Source of the DNA: Acytostelium subglobosum LB1
Lineage: Eukaryota > Evosea > Eumycetozoa > Acytosteliales > Acytosteliaceae
Direction: 5' to 3'
Assembly (NCBI RefSeq): GCF_000787575.1
Contig: NW_012236510.1
Coordinates: 372,001 to 436,000, forward strand
DNA: 64,000 nt
Numbering within the stretch: the stretch's first letter is position 1; the number at the start of each line of letters is the position of its first letter. Under the pieces are notes generated by a model. It saw nothing but the letters and a program-made list of their open reading frames with translations, was not told the origin of the DNA and did not search any database. The translations under genes were made by a program, and so were the position numbers. Of the stretch, positions 1 to 10,383 are shown one piece after another.

Positions 1-19
1 ATCAATCAATCACACATAC

Positions 20-1420
20 ATAGTCCTTTCCAGGCCATTGAGTGGCATTGACATCAATCAAATGATGACACCATGTATCGAATCGTCCAAAGCAGAAGTC
101 TACGCCGCCAACAAATGCCATCTCCTGATCCACAATCAATGTCTTTTGGTGATGTGACCAATATATTGGCTGAGAATGATTGATCGATTGAGTGGAAGGT
201 TAGTATCATGTGCGCGACAAACATGTCTTATACATCGATGTAAACATACAGTGAAGGGTGGATGTTTGATGACCTTGATGTTGGGATGGAGATCCTCGAG
301 CTTCTCTTTACACCTTCGACTGGCCTTGAATGTGGCGATCTTTGTCTCGTCCCAGAGGATGATGAATATCTTGACACCTTGCTTGGCCTTTCGACACAGC
401 AGGTTGTCAAGACGGTACTTGGGGTCGAGCGTGGGATAGCGAATGAGGTAGACCCTCGGGTGACATGAACCAGGCTGTGATAAAGACATCGCGAGTGGCC
501 GCCTCGATGGCGTGTGCGCTGGCTGCAAAGTACTCGTCGCAGTCCACGTAGAGTTTGGCGTCGATGTTCTCGCGTGGCGGGAAGCGCGGCTGGTTGGGGT
601 CGGGATTGTCGATTGGCGTGCCTGTCGGGATGATTGAGTTGGGCAGTGCGTGGTGAGCCACGCCCAGCGAGTCGATCGTGTGGTCGTGGCTCTGGGGACT
701 CAGCGATGCCGGCACGTTGGCGTACGAGCTGTTGGGCATGATGAGCGAGAGGAAGTTCTTGATGCCATCGATCGGCGACGACACATCGTCAGCCAGCGAC
801 TGCGTACACAGCACCTCGTCCAGGTTGCGCAGCTCCTGCTCGAGCGAAGCCTTGCGCTTGGTGAGCTCCATGCGCACCTTGATGTATGATATTGGGTCCT
901 CGTCGGACTGCGTGTCCAGGTTGAACTTTACAGACTTGAGATGCTCGATCAGAAGCAGACGTCGCTCATCCAGCTCCTTCAAAGTCTTTTGGCTGTGTTG
1001 ATAGAATGCTGGAAATTGGCCAACACTTGATGTCGGTGACAATGACTTTGGTGACATTGGCGACTTTGATGATGTGGATGATGACGATTCATGTTGTTGA
1101 TGGTGTCCCAATAAAGGTGATTGTGATGCTGATGTTGATAAGTTTGTATTATTATTCGTTGTCGTTGATGTTGTTGATGTTGATGTAGTCGTCGTTGTCA
1201 GAATCGCGCCAACAGGTGATCCATTCTGTTGTTGTTGTTGTAGCTGTAGTTGTTTCTGTTGTTGGGCAACAACAACAGACTGGTCATTTGATATTGAAGT
1301 TGATGACGATGATGATAAACTTTGAAATGAAGATGATATCGAATCAAAGAAGTTTGTAATCTGTTGTAATATCTCTGGTTGTTGCAGTTGTTGCTGCTGT
1401 TGAGTCGTACTCTCTGACAT
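20..1420 (-). CDS. Phospholipase D, 3'-truncated by window edge
   Basis: Hydrolyses phosphatidylcholine to phosphatidic acid; dictyostelids have several PLDs and I cannot say which this is. Exons 250-1420 and 20-169 are joined by a phase-0 intron, and a further GTATGT donor begins at 19, so the gene runs off the window. The N-terminus is Q/S/T-rich (about 140 residues), followed by a predicted coiled coil with LKELDERR and KASLEQELRNLDEVL. The PLD core starts at AKLYVDCDEYF, and exon 2 holds the first HxKx4D motif (HHQKTLIVD) followed by FVGGVDFCFGRFDTWCHHL. Within the first exon the frame shifts by one base near 452-458, at a GGG run: WFMSPE should continue as VYLIRYPTLDPKYRLDNLL, but an extra G puts this in the next frame. 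This is either a base-calling error or a real lesion. The second HKD motif lies outside the window. Confidence 0.9.
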
Positions 1421-2297
1421 TTATATAATATATAATATAACTATCAATATCAATTATCAAACAATCGGATTAAGTATACTTCTGTCCTTCTTTCTCTCTC
1501 TTCGATTGAATGAATGATTGAATGTTTGAATGAATCAAGTTATATATATATATATTGTAGTAGTTATAATAGTAAATGTACAAAGTGATGATGATGATGT
1601 CAAATAGTAGTAATATTAGTAGTTGTAGTATTAGTAGGTTGAGTCATTGAGCGTTAGAGATAGTTGTTGTCTTTGGTTCTTGCTGATGTAGGTTGAGTTG
1701 AACGATGGCACGGGGATGACCTAACCTAATCTACCCCCTCACGCACTCACACCCTTCCCTCACTCTCACACTCACCAACGCATCTCAACTGACACCAAAG
1801 ATGAACTTTTGAATGAAAAGTAGCAAATTGAACAAAATTATAATTAGATTGAGTGTTTTTCCCAAGGGTCACCAAAAAAGTACCCCAAAAACAAAGAAAT
1901 CGGAATCTGGTTGTTTGGTTTGAACTTGAACACCGATGTTGGAGCTCATTGTTCAACTTCATTCATCATTCGATGAATAACCCAACGTCTTGTTATTACT
2001 TACTTATTTACTTAATGGATGCAATGAATGATTAATAAATGGAATGAATTAATGAATGAATGTATGATGAGGTGGCAAATAGTAGACCAACGCGATGAGA
2101 CGTAGATCACATGTTTATTTGATTGTTCATACCAATGATAGGATATTATAGCATTGTAGTGTAGAAGTAATAGTAGTAGGATGGATGAATGAATGAATGA
2201 ATGAATGAAGGAAGGGTATCGGATGCATGTAACATGGTATGTATATATACATATATGAGATGATTGGATTGATTGAATGTGATGTAGAAGTACAGAT
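1421..2297. other. Intergenic region upstream of the PLD gene
   Basis: This 0.88 kb holds the AT-rich 5' flank of the PLD gene (TATA-like runs near 1421-1440 and 1541-1556) and the 3' flank of the kinase gene. It contains GAAT and TTGA simple repeats, for example 2183-2208. I see no gene. Confidence 0.6.
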
Positions 2298-5200
2298 TTA
2301 GTTGGAGCGCATCTTGATCGCTCTGGTGATCTTGGCGATCTTGAGTATCACTTCTTTGTCAGGTAGACCTGCTTGTTGTTGTTGTAGTTGTGATGAAGGT
2401 GATTGAAGGAATGAATCACCATGTTGTAATAGGTTGGCTGATGATGGTGATGAAGGAGAGAGTAGTGTCATCAGATAGTAGATCACATCCAACATTGACT
2501 CGCCTACAATGACGGCGGCATCGCGGATGATCAACACTTTGCTGTAGGTGGCGCCGTCGTAGTTCGACGGGTTGGGCGCCTGCATGTTGGCGATCTGTGA
2601 TCGCTTGTTGCCAGACTTGACTGTGCCGAGTATCGTCTCCCAGTTGGCATTGAGATGCTCGAGACACAGCTGCTCCAGCTCCTTCTTGGCGTCGCGGATC
2701 ACCTGGCCCAGCTCGACGCACTCGCGAAGCGAGCGCACGTTGGAGAACTCCTTGATGCGCGAGGTGAATGCCAGATAGAGATCGCGCAACGCCTTGATCG
2801 ATCGGCTGCGCAGCTCCATGATCTTGTTCAGACTGTCCTGCTCGGTGACCACGGGTGAGTGTGGACGTGGGGCACTTGCCATGTCTCCCGCGGATGCATT
2901 GTGATAGTTGTTGTTGTTGTTGTTGTTGTGGTGCTCGACCAGCGTGACCTTCCTCACGTCCATGACGGAGGACGATCGGTTGGGCATGCGCTGTGTCTGC
3001 GCCAGTTGCAATGTAGGTGTGCTGGTCGAGGCCATCGGATTGGCTCTGCTTAGTGGCACGTGCTTGGTGACGATCTGTGCCGACTTCATCTCCTCCTCAT
3101 CATCGCTGTCCTGCACTTGCACTGCATTGCGATCGTTGCTGGTCCTCAGCCTATCATTGTTGATCATGTCGGACAATGGCGAAGGATGCGTCACTCCTTT
3201 GGACGGCGACAAAGGCACGCGCTTAAGCGTGGACATTGCCGGCGGGAGCTCCTGTGATGGAGAGTTCTTGAGTGGGGCGGAGGTCACTGGCGACGCTGGC
3301 CTCTCGGAGAGCGTGGATGCGTGTGGCCTGCCAGACATGTTGGAGTGATTGTGTGAGTGAGTGGTGGGAGAAGTGGCGGGGAGGGGGATGGGGATGGGGA
3401 GCTTGGCAGCTGGCTTGGCCGCTGGCCTCAACACAGTAATTGGTCCGCCATCCGACAGTGATGGCAATGGTATAGGGATGGGTATGGAAGACTGTGATGT
3501 CTTTGGCGTCGTTGACACCTTGAGTGAAGACATGTGTTGATGTAATTGTGGCTGTGGCTGTGTCTGTGGAGGTGTGGCTGTGGATGTGTGAGTGTCGGCC
3601 TCATCTGGAACCATTGGTATAGGGATGGGTATGGGGATGGGCATTGCAGTGTGTTGTAAAGGTGTAGGAGTTGGTGTAGGAGTTGATGGAAGTTGGTATG
3701 TCGGCGTCGAAGACGACTGTTGCTTGTTGAACACTCCAAGCTTCTGTGAGGGGATGGGTGGAAGTGGTGTATTGGGTCGTTGCAATGATGTCTTCTTGGT
3801 TGGTGTGTTTGTAGGTGTCTGTGTCTGTTGCTGAGTCTGTTGTACATTGAATGATGCTGTTGGCGAGGATATGGTTACAGAGCGCTGTGGCAGCGGCATT
3901 GAGTCGGGCCGCTGCGAGTCTGAGATGATCACCTCTGTCATGGCGCGATTCGACTTGTTGACGATCGGGTCATCGTCAGGCTGCTGCAGCGACGGTGCCG
4001 TCTTGGGCATCGCCTGAAGTGGATCGCTGGCCTTTGACAGCGACTTTGGCAGGATGCTCTGCAGCTTTGATGCCGGGTTGAACTTGGACTGTGAGTTCAC
4101 CTGCGAGATGGTTGGGCGACGGACCAACTGTTGCTGTTGCTGCTGTTGTTGCGCAGCCATTTGTGACTGTGACGGGAACACCTGTGCCATGGGCTTGAAC
4201 ACTGGTGTTGGCGAGGATGGTCGCCTGGCATTGGCGCCCGTCAGACCAAACAGTGATCCTTGATTGAATGATGTGTCGGGCGATATAAAACTGCCCATGC
4301 CATTGCTGCTGCTGTTGGCCTGTTGTGGAAGAATGTCGTCGCACCTGCGCTCCAAGAACTGCTCAATGCTCTCGAAGCTGGGGCGCTTGGTATGGTCGCG
4401 ATGAAGACACGCCTCGATCAGCTTCTTCATCTCGGGCTCGATCTCGGGCGGGATCTGGGGCGAGCCGCCCTCCTCACGCACCTTTGCCAACTGCAGGTAT
4501 CCAAGCTTATCCAGCTCGTGGTAGGGTCTCTGGCCCGTCAATATCTCGATCAGACACGCGCCAAAACTCCAGACGTCGGCGGCGCGAGAGAACTTCTTCT
4601 GCGTAAACACCTCGGGCGCCATGTAAAGGAACGAGCCTTCGGCAGTGGTGCCATAGAATGAGCGTGTTGAAGCTGTGGCCAGACCAAAGTCAGCCAGTTT
4701 GATTGTTACTGGCGCGTGTGTTGACAGCGACACGACCAGGAAGTTCTGTGGCTTCAAGTCCAAATGAAGGATCTCATTCTGGTGCAAGAAGCACATGCCC
4801 TTGGCAATGTCATATGCCATCTTCAAGCGCAGCTCTTGCGTGAAGTGTGACTGATGCTGTGGGTCATGCAGGTATTTGTCCAAGCTTCCACCTTCGATGT
4901 ACTGTTACATGTGAGTAGGAGAGTGATTGAGTGAGTGAGGGAGTGGCCTTGGCAAGGCTAGGTTCGCCGGGTACATACCTCGAGCACAAGACACTTGGGA
5001 GAGACACAAAAGCCGACAAAGTGAACGATGTTGGGATGATGGAGCAGCTCTTTGTGCATCTCGAGCTCTTTCTCAAACTCGGAGCCATCGCTCATCTCGG
5101 AGATGACCTTGACGGCCACGAGTAGGCCACGCCAGCGCGATTTGTAGATGGCGCCATAGCCACCACCTCCAATGCCTGGTCCGATCTCGATCTCCTTGTG

Positions 5201-5602
5201 ATCGAGAACTTGGGACATCTTGGAGTCGAGCTTGATGGTGAACAAGTGAGTGTTGCCCGTGCCGCTGATGCCATTGGACACGTCGAGCGAGATGAGCTCG
5301 CGCACCTTTGTCGTGCACAGCACGACCAGCTCCACAACAATGTCCAGCGACGAGTTACGCTTGACGATGCCGGCGGCCGGTGTGAATGTCAGGCGGACCG
5401 TGCCGCCCTGAAGTGGATAATTCGTGAACTGGTAGGATACCCTGTTCTGGCCCCTATTGCTCACTCTGATCTTGTCCCTGAGCACGACGCCAACCTTGCA
5501 CTTCTCGCCCTCCTTCAATCCAAAGTCTATGTGATACTTTGAGAACTGTACCATTGATGCCAGTACCTTCTCCTCGTCTAGGTTGGTGATTATGTATGTC
5601 AT
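2298..5602 (-). CDS. TKL-like protein kinase with N-terminal MSP/ASH-like domain
   Basis: Predicted cytosolic Ser/Thr kinase of 1075 residues, from exons 4979-5602 and 2298-4901 joined in phase 0 (CLVLE to YIEGGS). Residues 1-130 look like an MSP/ASH-type beta sandwich ([21 protein letters not shown]). The kinase domain spans about 137-392: glycine loop [10 protein letters not shown] (141-150), VAVK lysine 165, HLDLKPQN (254-261, HLD in place of HRD), DFG 279-281 and APE 303-305. The catalytic residues are present, so it should be active. About 470 residues of P/Q/S/T-rich linker follow, with repeated IPIPIP stretches. The last 190 residues or so are predicted helical ([19 protein letters not shown] onward) and match no family I know. 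The start codon lies 24 bp after the stop of the small gene upstream on the same strand. Confidence 0.9.
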
Positions 5603-5626
5603 AGTATGTGTTAGTTGTTTGGTTGA

Positions 5627-6266
5627 CTAATGGTGTCGAATGGAATGATTCCGATCAATAATGTCGCGAGTTGGATACATGCTTGATGGACATATCGAAT
5701 GTCTGGCCCTGTATTGTGCTCGATGGCGATCCTCTATCGACTGCTCCAGTAGCATCATCTTGAGTTGATCATGCTCCAATCCATCTATGATCTCTCCATT
5801 GCATCCCCTGGGTTCGGTTGATTGATTGATTAGTGTAAAGAAGAAGGTTAGATCATCATTCAGATATATCTCTAACCAGGTGTCATTGTTTGTTGTGGGA
5901 CTTGTGGATGGGTGATCCCACCGATCTCCACACCCATCACTTTGATCGCTTTGTTGATCGAATTGTGTGTGTGTGTGTGGGATTCGTGTGGTTGTTTGAT
6001 GGAATGTGTGTGTTTGATCAATCAGATGATTGTTTGGACATCTGAATCATGCATGTTGTCGTTGTGCCGACGACTCGGCTAGCCGAGTAGAGAGTGGATG
6101 TAGTCCAATGTTCCTGGTGGTGAGGTGAGGTGAGCATGACTTACTTCTTCAACAAGTGATACAGCATCTCATCCTCTTCTTCCTGATGCTCGATGCCACT
6201 GACCTGATAGAACTTGTTCCACTCCTCCTCATTGGCAGAGTTTGACAACTGCATTGTTGATGCCAT
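5627..6266 (-). CDS. Small two-exon gene of unknown function (100 residues)
   Basis: Exons 6145-6266 and 5627-5807 are joined in phase 2 across a 337-bp intron with GTAAGT donor and CCCAG acceptor. The product starts MASTMQLSNSANEEEWNKFY and ends RNHSIRHH. It is strongly charged: EHQEEEDEMLYHLLKK in exon 1 and DGLEHDQLKMMLLEQSIED plus RHRAQYRARHS in exon 2, so probably helical. I do not recognise a family. Codon use (AAG, GAG, TTC, GAC) resembles neighbouring genes, which supports it being real. It ends only 24 bp before the kinase ATG, so the two may share a transcript, or this reading may include 5' exons of the kinase gene. I found no in-frame splice that joins them: the frame upstream of the kinase ATG is open back to an AG at 5627-5628, but exon 2 has no phase-0 GT donor. 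Confidence 0.65.
6073..6088. repeat. 16-bp perfect palindrome in intron
   Basis: ACTCGGCTAGCCGAGT lies inside the intron of the small gene. About one such palindrome is expected by chance in 64 kb. Confidence 0.4.
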
Positions 6267-7230
6267 ATGTCCTGTGTTGTCTAACTAGTGAGTCCAAACA
6301 AGTTTGTATATCTATCTGTCAATCTGTCTGCCTGGCTGTGTTGTGTATGTTTGTGCTTGTGATTGATTGGACTACTGATTGATTGTGGATATAAATAATT
6401 TAAATAAATAAATAAATAAATAACTTAAGTTATTACTAACTGACTATGGTATGATTGATTGGATGTCAATTAGTTGAGAAAGAGATTCGTTGGTTGGACA
6501 CGATTGATGATGAGTGATTGTTTGCTCAGCAGCGAGTTGTAGTCCTGGTCGAGTTTGAGTTGGGGCCAAGGGGTCTTAACATCAACTTTGATTGAGTGAG
6601 CGGGTGAATGGCGATTGATTGAGTGAGTGTTGTCCTGCCTGCTTGCTTGTTGAAGTTATCTGAATGATTGATTACTCCCTCAAGGTTGCAATAATAATAT
6701 ATAAATAAATATATATTATATATGTGTTTGATTGATTTGATTGAATGTTTTGTTTGGTAGTAGGTATGGTGTCTATTGACATGGGTCACCATCAATAACA
6801 ACAACACAACAATAACAATCACTCACACAGATGATGAGAACAAGTATCACCGACACACTCTCCTCTCCCTGTGAGGCAAGCAAGCTAGCAAGCCCACACT
6901 CGCAGGGACCTGCGAAGACGGGTCTTTTTGATGAATGGGTTGAGTTGTGTGTTTCTTGAGTGGACCCTTACTGAATTTGTGGTGGACCATGTCTCCCCAT
7001 CGCAACCCCACATCCAATCAGACAGGTCGCCCTTTGTTTTATTGAACTTTAATTGAAAAGGGTGTGGGGTGTGATCACCCGATTGATGTGTGTTGTGGGA
7101 TGATGTCAGACATACACTTGGCGATTGATGGGTTGAACATCAACCTTTGAGAGTTTGTTTGGCTGATTAGATTGATTGATTGATTTACTGAGATTGACCG
7201 TTGACAATGCCTTATGCCAAAGATCTGCTC
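6267..7230. other. Intergenic region, 5' of the small gene and 3' of pole2
   Basis: This nearly 1 kb stretch starts with AAATAAATAAATAA-type DNA (6395-6422), a probable core promoter of the small gene, and ends in TTGA repeats. A 98-codon minus frame at 6526-6822 is low-complexity and has no family signal. I see no gene. Confidence 0.55.
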
Positions 7231-9495
7231 TCATTCAGCTACCTCATCTTCTTGGTCGCCTTCGGCTGCTTCATCTCCATCTTCATCCTCGTCCTCATCC
7301 CCATCTTCCAAGTCTGGGGACTGGTACGGAACATACTCGTCATCATCAACCTCGCCTTCAATATCAGCACCTTCCACATCCTCCACATCCGCCACTTCTT
7401 CCACATCCTCCACATCCTCATCTTCGTCTGCGCTGCTTTGCTCCTCGTCTTGATCTTGATCTTGAACTTGGTCGTCATCATTATCATTATCATCATCGTT
7501 ATTATCATCGTCATATGGTTGTGCTGCTGATATTGAGTTCACTCGGTCATCCTCTGCCTCTTGTTCCATTGATACATCGACCTCGTTGTCAGAGACTGGA
7601 TCGGCATGTGGCTCGACAACCTCGGCGCCATCTCCATCCACAGACATGAGCGTGTCCTCGTCGTCTTGTGTCTCAAACTCAATGTCCTCGACCTTGTCAG
7701 GTACCGTGCAAAACTCGAGTGCACGTTTCGCCGGCAGGTAATGCGAGAATGAGAAGTCTGTCGAGAATGAGCTGGGGTTGAAGCAGTAGGTGCCCTCATA
7801 GTTGTGCTCGTACTGATTGAACTTGTCGCCCAGTACCAACACGTCTGGCAGTGGATACAACGACAGTGCATGATCATAATTCCAATATATCGGTCTAATC
7901 TCCAATGGCAGGTTACAAAGGTGAGCATTCTTGCATATTGATTCCAATACCTTGTCATTGAGTTTGAGTTTGAGTGATTGAGTTTGAGTTAATATGATTG
8001 ATCATGTTTGAGTGATTGAGTGATGTTACTTACATGTTGGGTTATGTCCATCTGGTCGGCTGGCTCCTTTATACAGTGTCTTCGCACTTTATTTACAATG
8101 TCCTCACGGAAGACGATGATCTCTTGTGTGCAGTAACGTATTCTACAAGGGTTTGTTGTAAACACGCTGTTGGCTACCTTGGACTTGAATCCCTTTACAA
8201 ACACATCAGGTATTGGGAACTTTGGAAGTATATTGATCAATGATCCTGCTGGATCAGTTGGTCTGATCAATGATGGAGGTGAGTTAGTGAGTATGATTGG
8301 AATGATTGGAATGATTCCAGTGAATGAATTATAACATACCCTGGAACAAAGATAAACTTGCTCTTGGCTAGGATGTTTGGATATCGCTGAATGAGTGCTG
8401 CCAGTTGGTCAAAGTAAGTCTTTAGACGATATTGTTTGCCGCCAATTAGTGGCTGCTCGGTAAAGTTGCCCATGAGGATGAAGGCAAAGGGTGGGATGTC
8501 CTTTAGGCCAAAGAACATGACGTTGAGCTTGCTCATGACGAGTGGCGAGTCGAGCCACACGTCCGACATGAACACCAGCGCGTTGGTCTCCATCGCCTGC
8601 TCGTACTCGAGAAGGCTGGCGGCCAGCTTCTCGTTGGGACGCTGGCCAAATGCGTCCAGGCCCTTGAGGAACCGCAGCGACTCCTGGCGATCCTCGACCA
8701 CCGGCAGCAGGATCTCCTGCGCCACAAACACGCCGTCGACCAGCTCGCCGTACGCCTGCACGATCGAGTTCTCTGTAAGCATGCTCGAGACGAGCGCGTT
8801 GCTAATGTCCAGTGGCACATTGGTGGTGAGGTCCTCCAAGTAGTACCTGCCCTCGGTGATCTGTGAGATGGTGCCCAGCACGTATTTGGGCCCGGGATTG
8901 CCCAGGAGCGAGTTGAGCGTGATGATGGACTTGTGCTCGCGCGTGAACTTTTCATTGGGGAGGACTGGCGGCGAGAAGAACTGATGGCGCTCTACACGCT
9001 GCAGCACGTTGATGTAACGGCGTCTGTAGAGGCTGGCTTTGGCCAGTGCGTCGGCGTGCAGCGAGTGTGTGGCGTGTGATGCCGTCGCGCTGTCTGCATG
9101 TGCAACATACTGCTTCTTGTTATTATCGTACACTACCAAAGGGCAATCGAATGCCCCTATCACCTTTAGCACCTCTGTCTCCATTGCATTTATATCCGTA
9201 TGTGTCTTGATCTCTGCCAAACATCGCTCCACTGATGCCCTGTCCACAAAGTTGCCATTCACTTCAAGTTCAATTCAATCATAAAGTTAGAATGTTAGAT
9301 GGATTGATTGAATGATTGATTGATTAAAAGCATACATGTTGACTTGTCTATGTTGTCAATGATGATGGTGACCAACTCTAGTACCTTGTCTCTGTTGTCA
9401 TTGAGCTCACCCAACAGCTTCATTGCGTCATTCTTGATGCTGAGTCCAGAGAGTTGGAATGCCTTTGTTATACTCTTCTTGAGTGGCAAGTCCAT
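7231..9495 (-). CDS. pole2: DNA polymerase epsilon subunit 2 (B subunit)
   Basis: Non-catalytic B subunit of the leading-strand polymerase, acting in nuclear DNA replication. Four exons (9336-9495, 8340-9261, 8034-8262, 7231-7950) keep phase (1, 2, 0) and give 676 residues. Family marks: N-terminal [17 protein letters not shown] helical domain, [10 protein letters not shown], the inactive phosphoesterase core with [23 protein letters not shown] and IFVPGPTDPAGS, then [20 protein letters not shown] and the C-terminal [18 protein letters not shown] block. Intron 2 splits the VPG codon exactly at the conserved VPGP motif. Unlike human or yeast subunits it carries an extra C-terminal tail of about 160 residues made almost only of D, E, V and Q. 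An E2F-like site lies about 140 bp upstream of the start. Confidence 0.95.
8308..8318 (-). other. GGAATCATTCC element, pole2 intron 2
   Basis: Sense-strand copy that begins 21 nt after the first intron base; a half copy (GGAATGATTGG) directly abuts it at 8299-8309. Confidence 0.6.
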
Positions 9496-10383
9496 TGTTG
9501 TTGTTGTTGATTGATTGATTGATTGATTGATTGACTGGACTATCTATCTATAGATATCTAGTATGTATATATGTGTATATTGTAAACACACGAAAGAGAT
9601 AAGTATCAGAATGAGTGATTAACTTGAAGTTATTGGCGCGCAAATTTGAAAACTATCACAAAGGGTAAAGACCCTTTTATTATTATGGGTCGATTTTTGG
9701 TAATAAGGTTGATTGAACAAGTCTGGTGTCTCAATAGATGCAATGAATAATTCAAACAATATAAAGAAGTCATGGATCTTAATATCTGCTCAAGTTTAAG
9801 TTAAGAATCAACATAATTGCCAAGTACGGTAGTTAGTTAGTGCCCAAGTAATCGCCAAAGTAATGAAGGTGGGTGCCTAAGTTTTCGATAGAGCCAAAGT
9901 ATACAATGGTGGAGAAGGGAGAAAGTAATCGTCAAAGTATATTAGTATCTAACTAATAATGAACATCAACTTCTAACACATCAAATAAATAGAAACCTAT
10001 TAATTAGTAACTAACTAGCTTTGATCAGAAGATTATGAGTGAGGGCAAGGGTTGGATTCAAAATGAAATACTCCAAAGGTTGCGACCAAACTCCCAAAAA
10101 ACCAAGAGTTGGAATAATCAATAACACACACTCACAACACACCACAACCTCAATAATTTGTCGAGCATGCATGTCACATTCATTCACGCACACAAACAAC
10201 AATACTCTCATTCTTTTTAACTGCTCTATCTATCTATTTATCTTGAGATACATACAATATTACATATTATAGTACTTTAGTAACAGTACCATTTTAGAAT
10301 CAATCAATCAATCAATCAACCAATCTATATAAGTTAACTAGCATATATCTATTTATAAAGCTAGAAGAAAGGAATCAACAATC
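9496..10383. promoter_or_regulatory. Divergent promoter region between pole2 and the BROX-like gene
   Basis: Starts are 888 bp apart on opposite strands. Next to pole2 is an AT-rich block with TATATATGTGTATATTG, and next to the BROX-like gene an AT-rich block ending AATCAACAATC before the ATG. TTGA-type repeats reverse orientation across the region. No coding frame is convincing. Confidence 0.6.
9632..9647. promoter_or_regulatory. Candidate E2F/DP-type site upstream of pole2
   Basis: ATTGGCGCGCAAATTT is a rare GC-core sequence in an AT-rich promoter, one mismatch from the TTTGGCGC form of the E2F consensus. It is about 140 bp upstream of the start of a replication gene, which is where such sites act in animals and plants. 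Dictyostelids have an Rb-like protein. The assignment is by similarity only. Confidence 0.4.

Noticed and set aside
6073-6088. 16-bp perfect palindrome as a possible regulatory site
   Set aside because: About one is expected by chance in 64 kb and no second copy was seen.
9660-9678. AAAGGGT-AAAG-ACCCTTT hairpin followed by T residues
   Set aside because: Looks like a bacterial terminator, which has no meaning in this eukaryotic divergent promoter.
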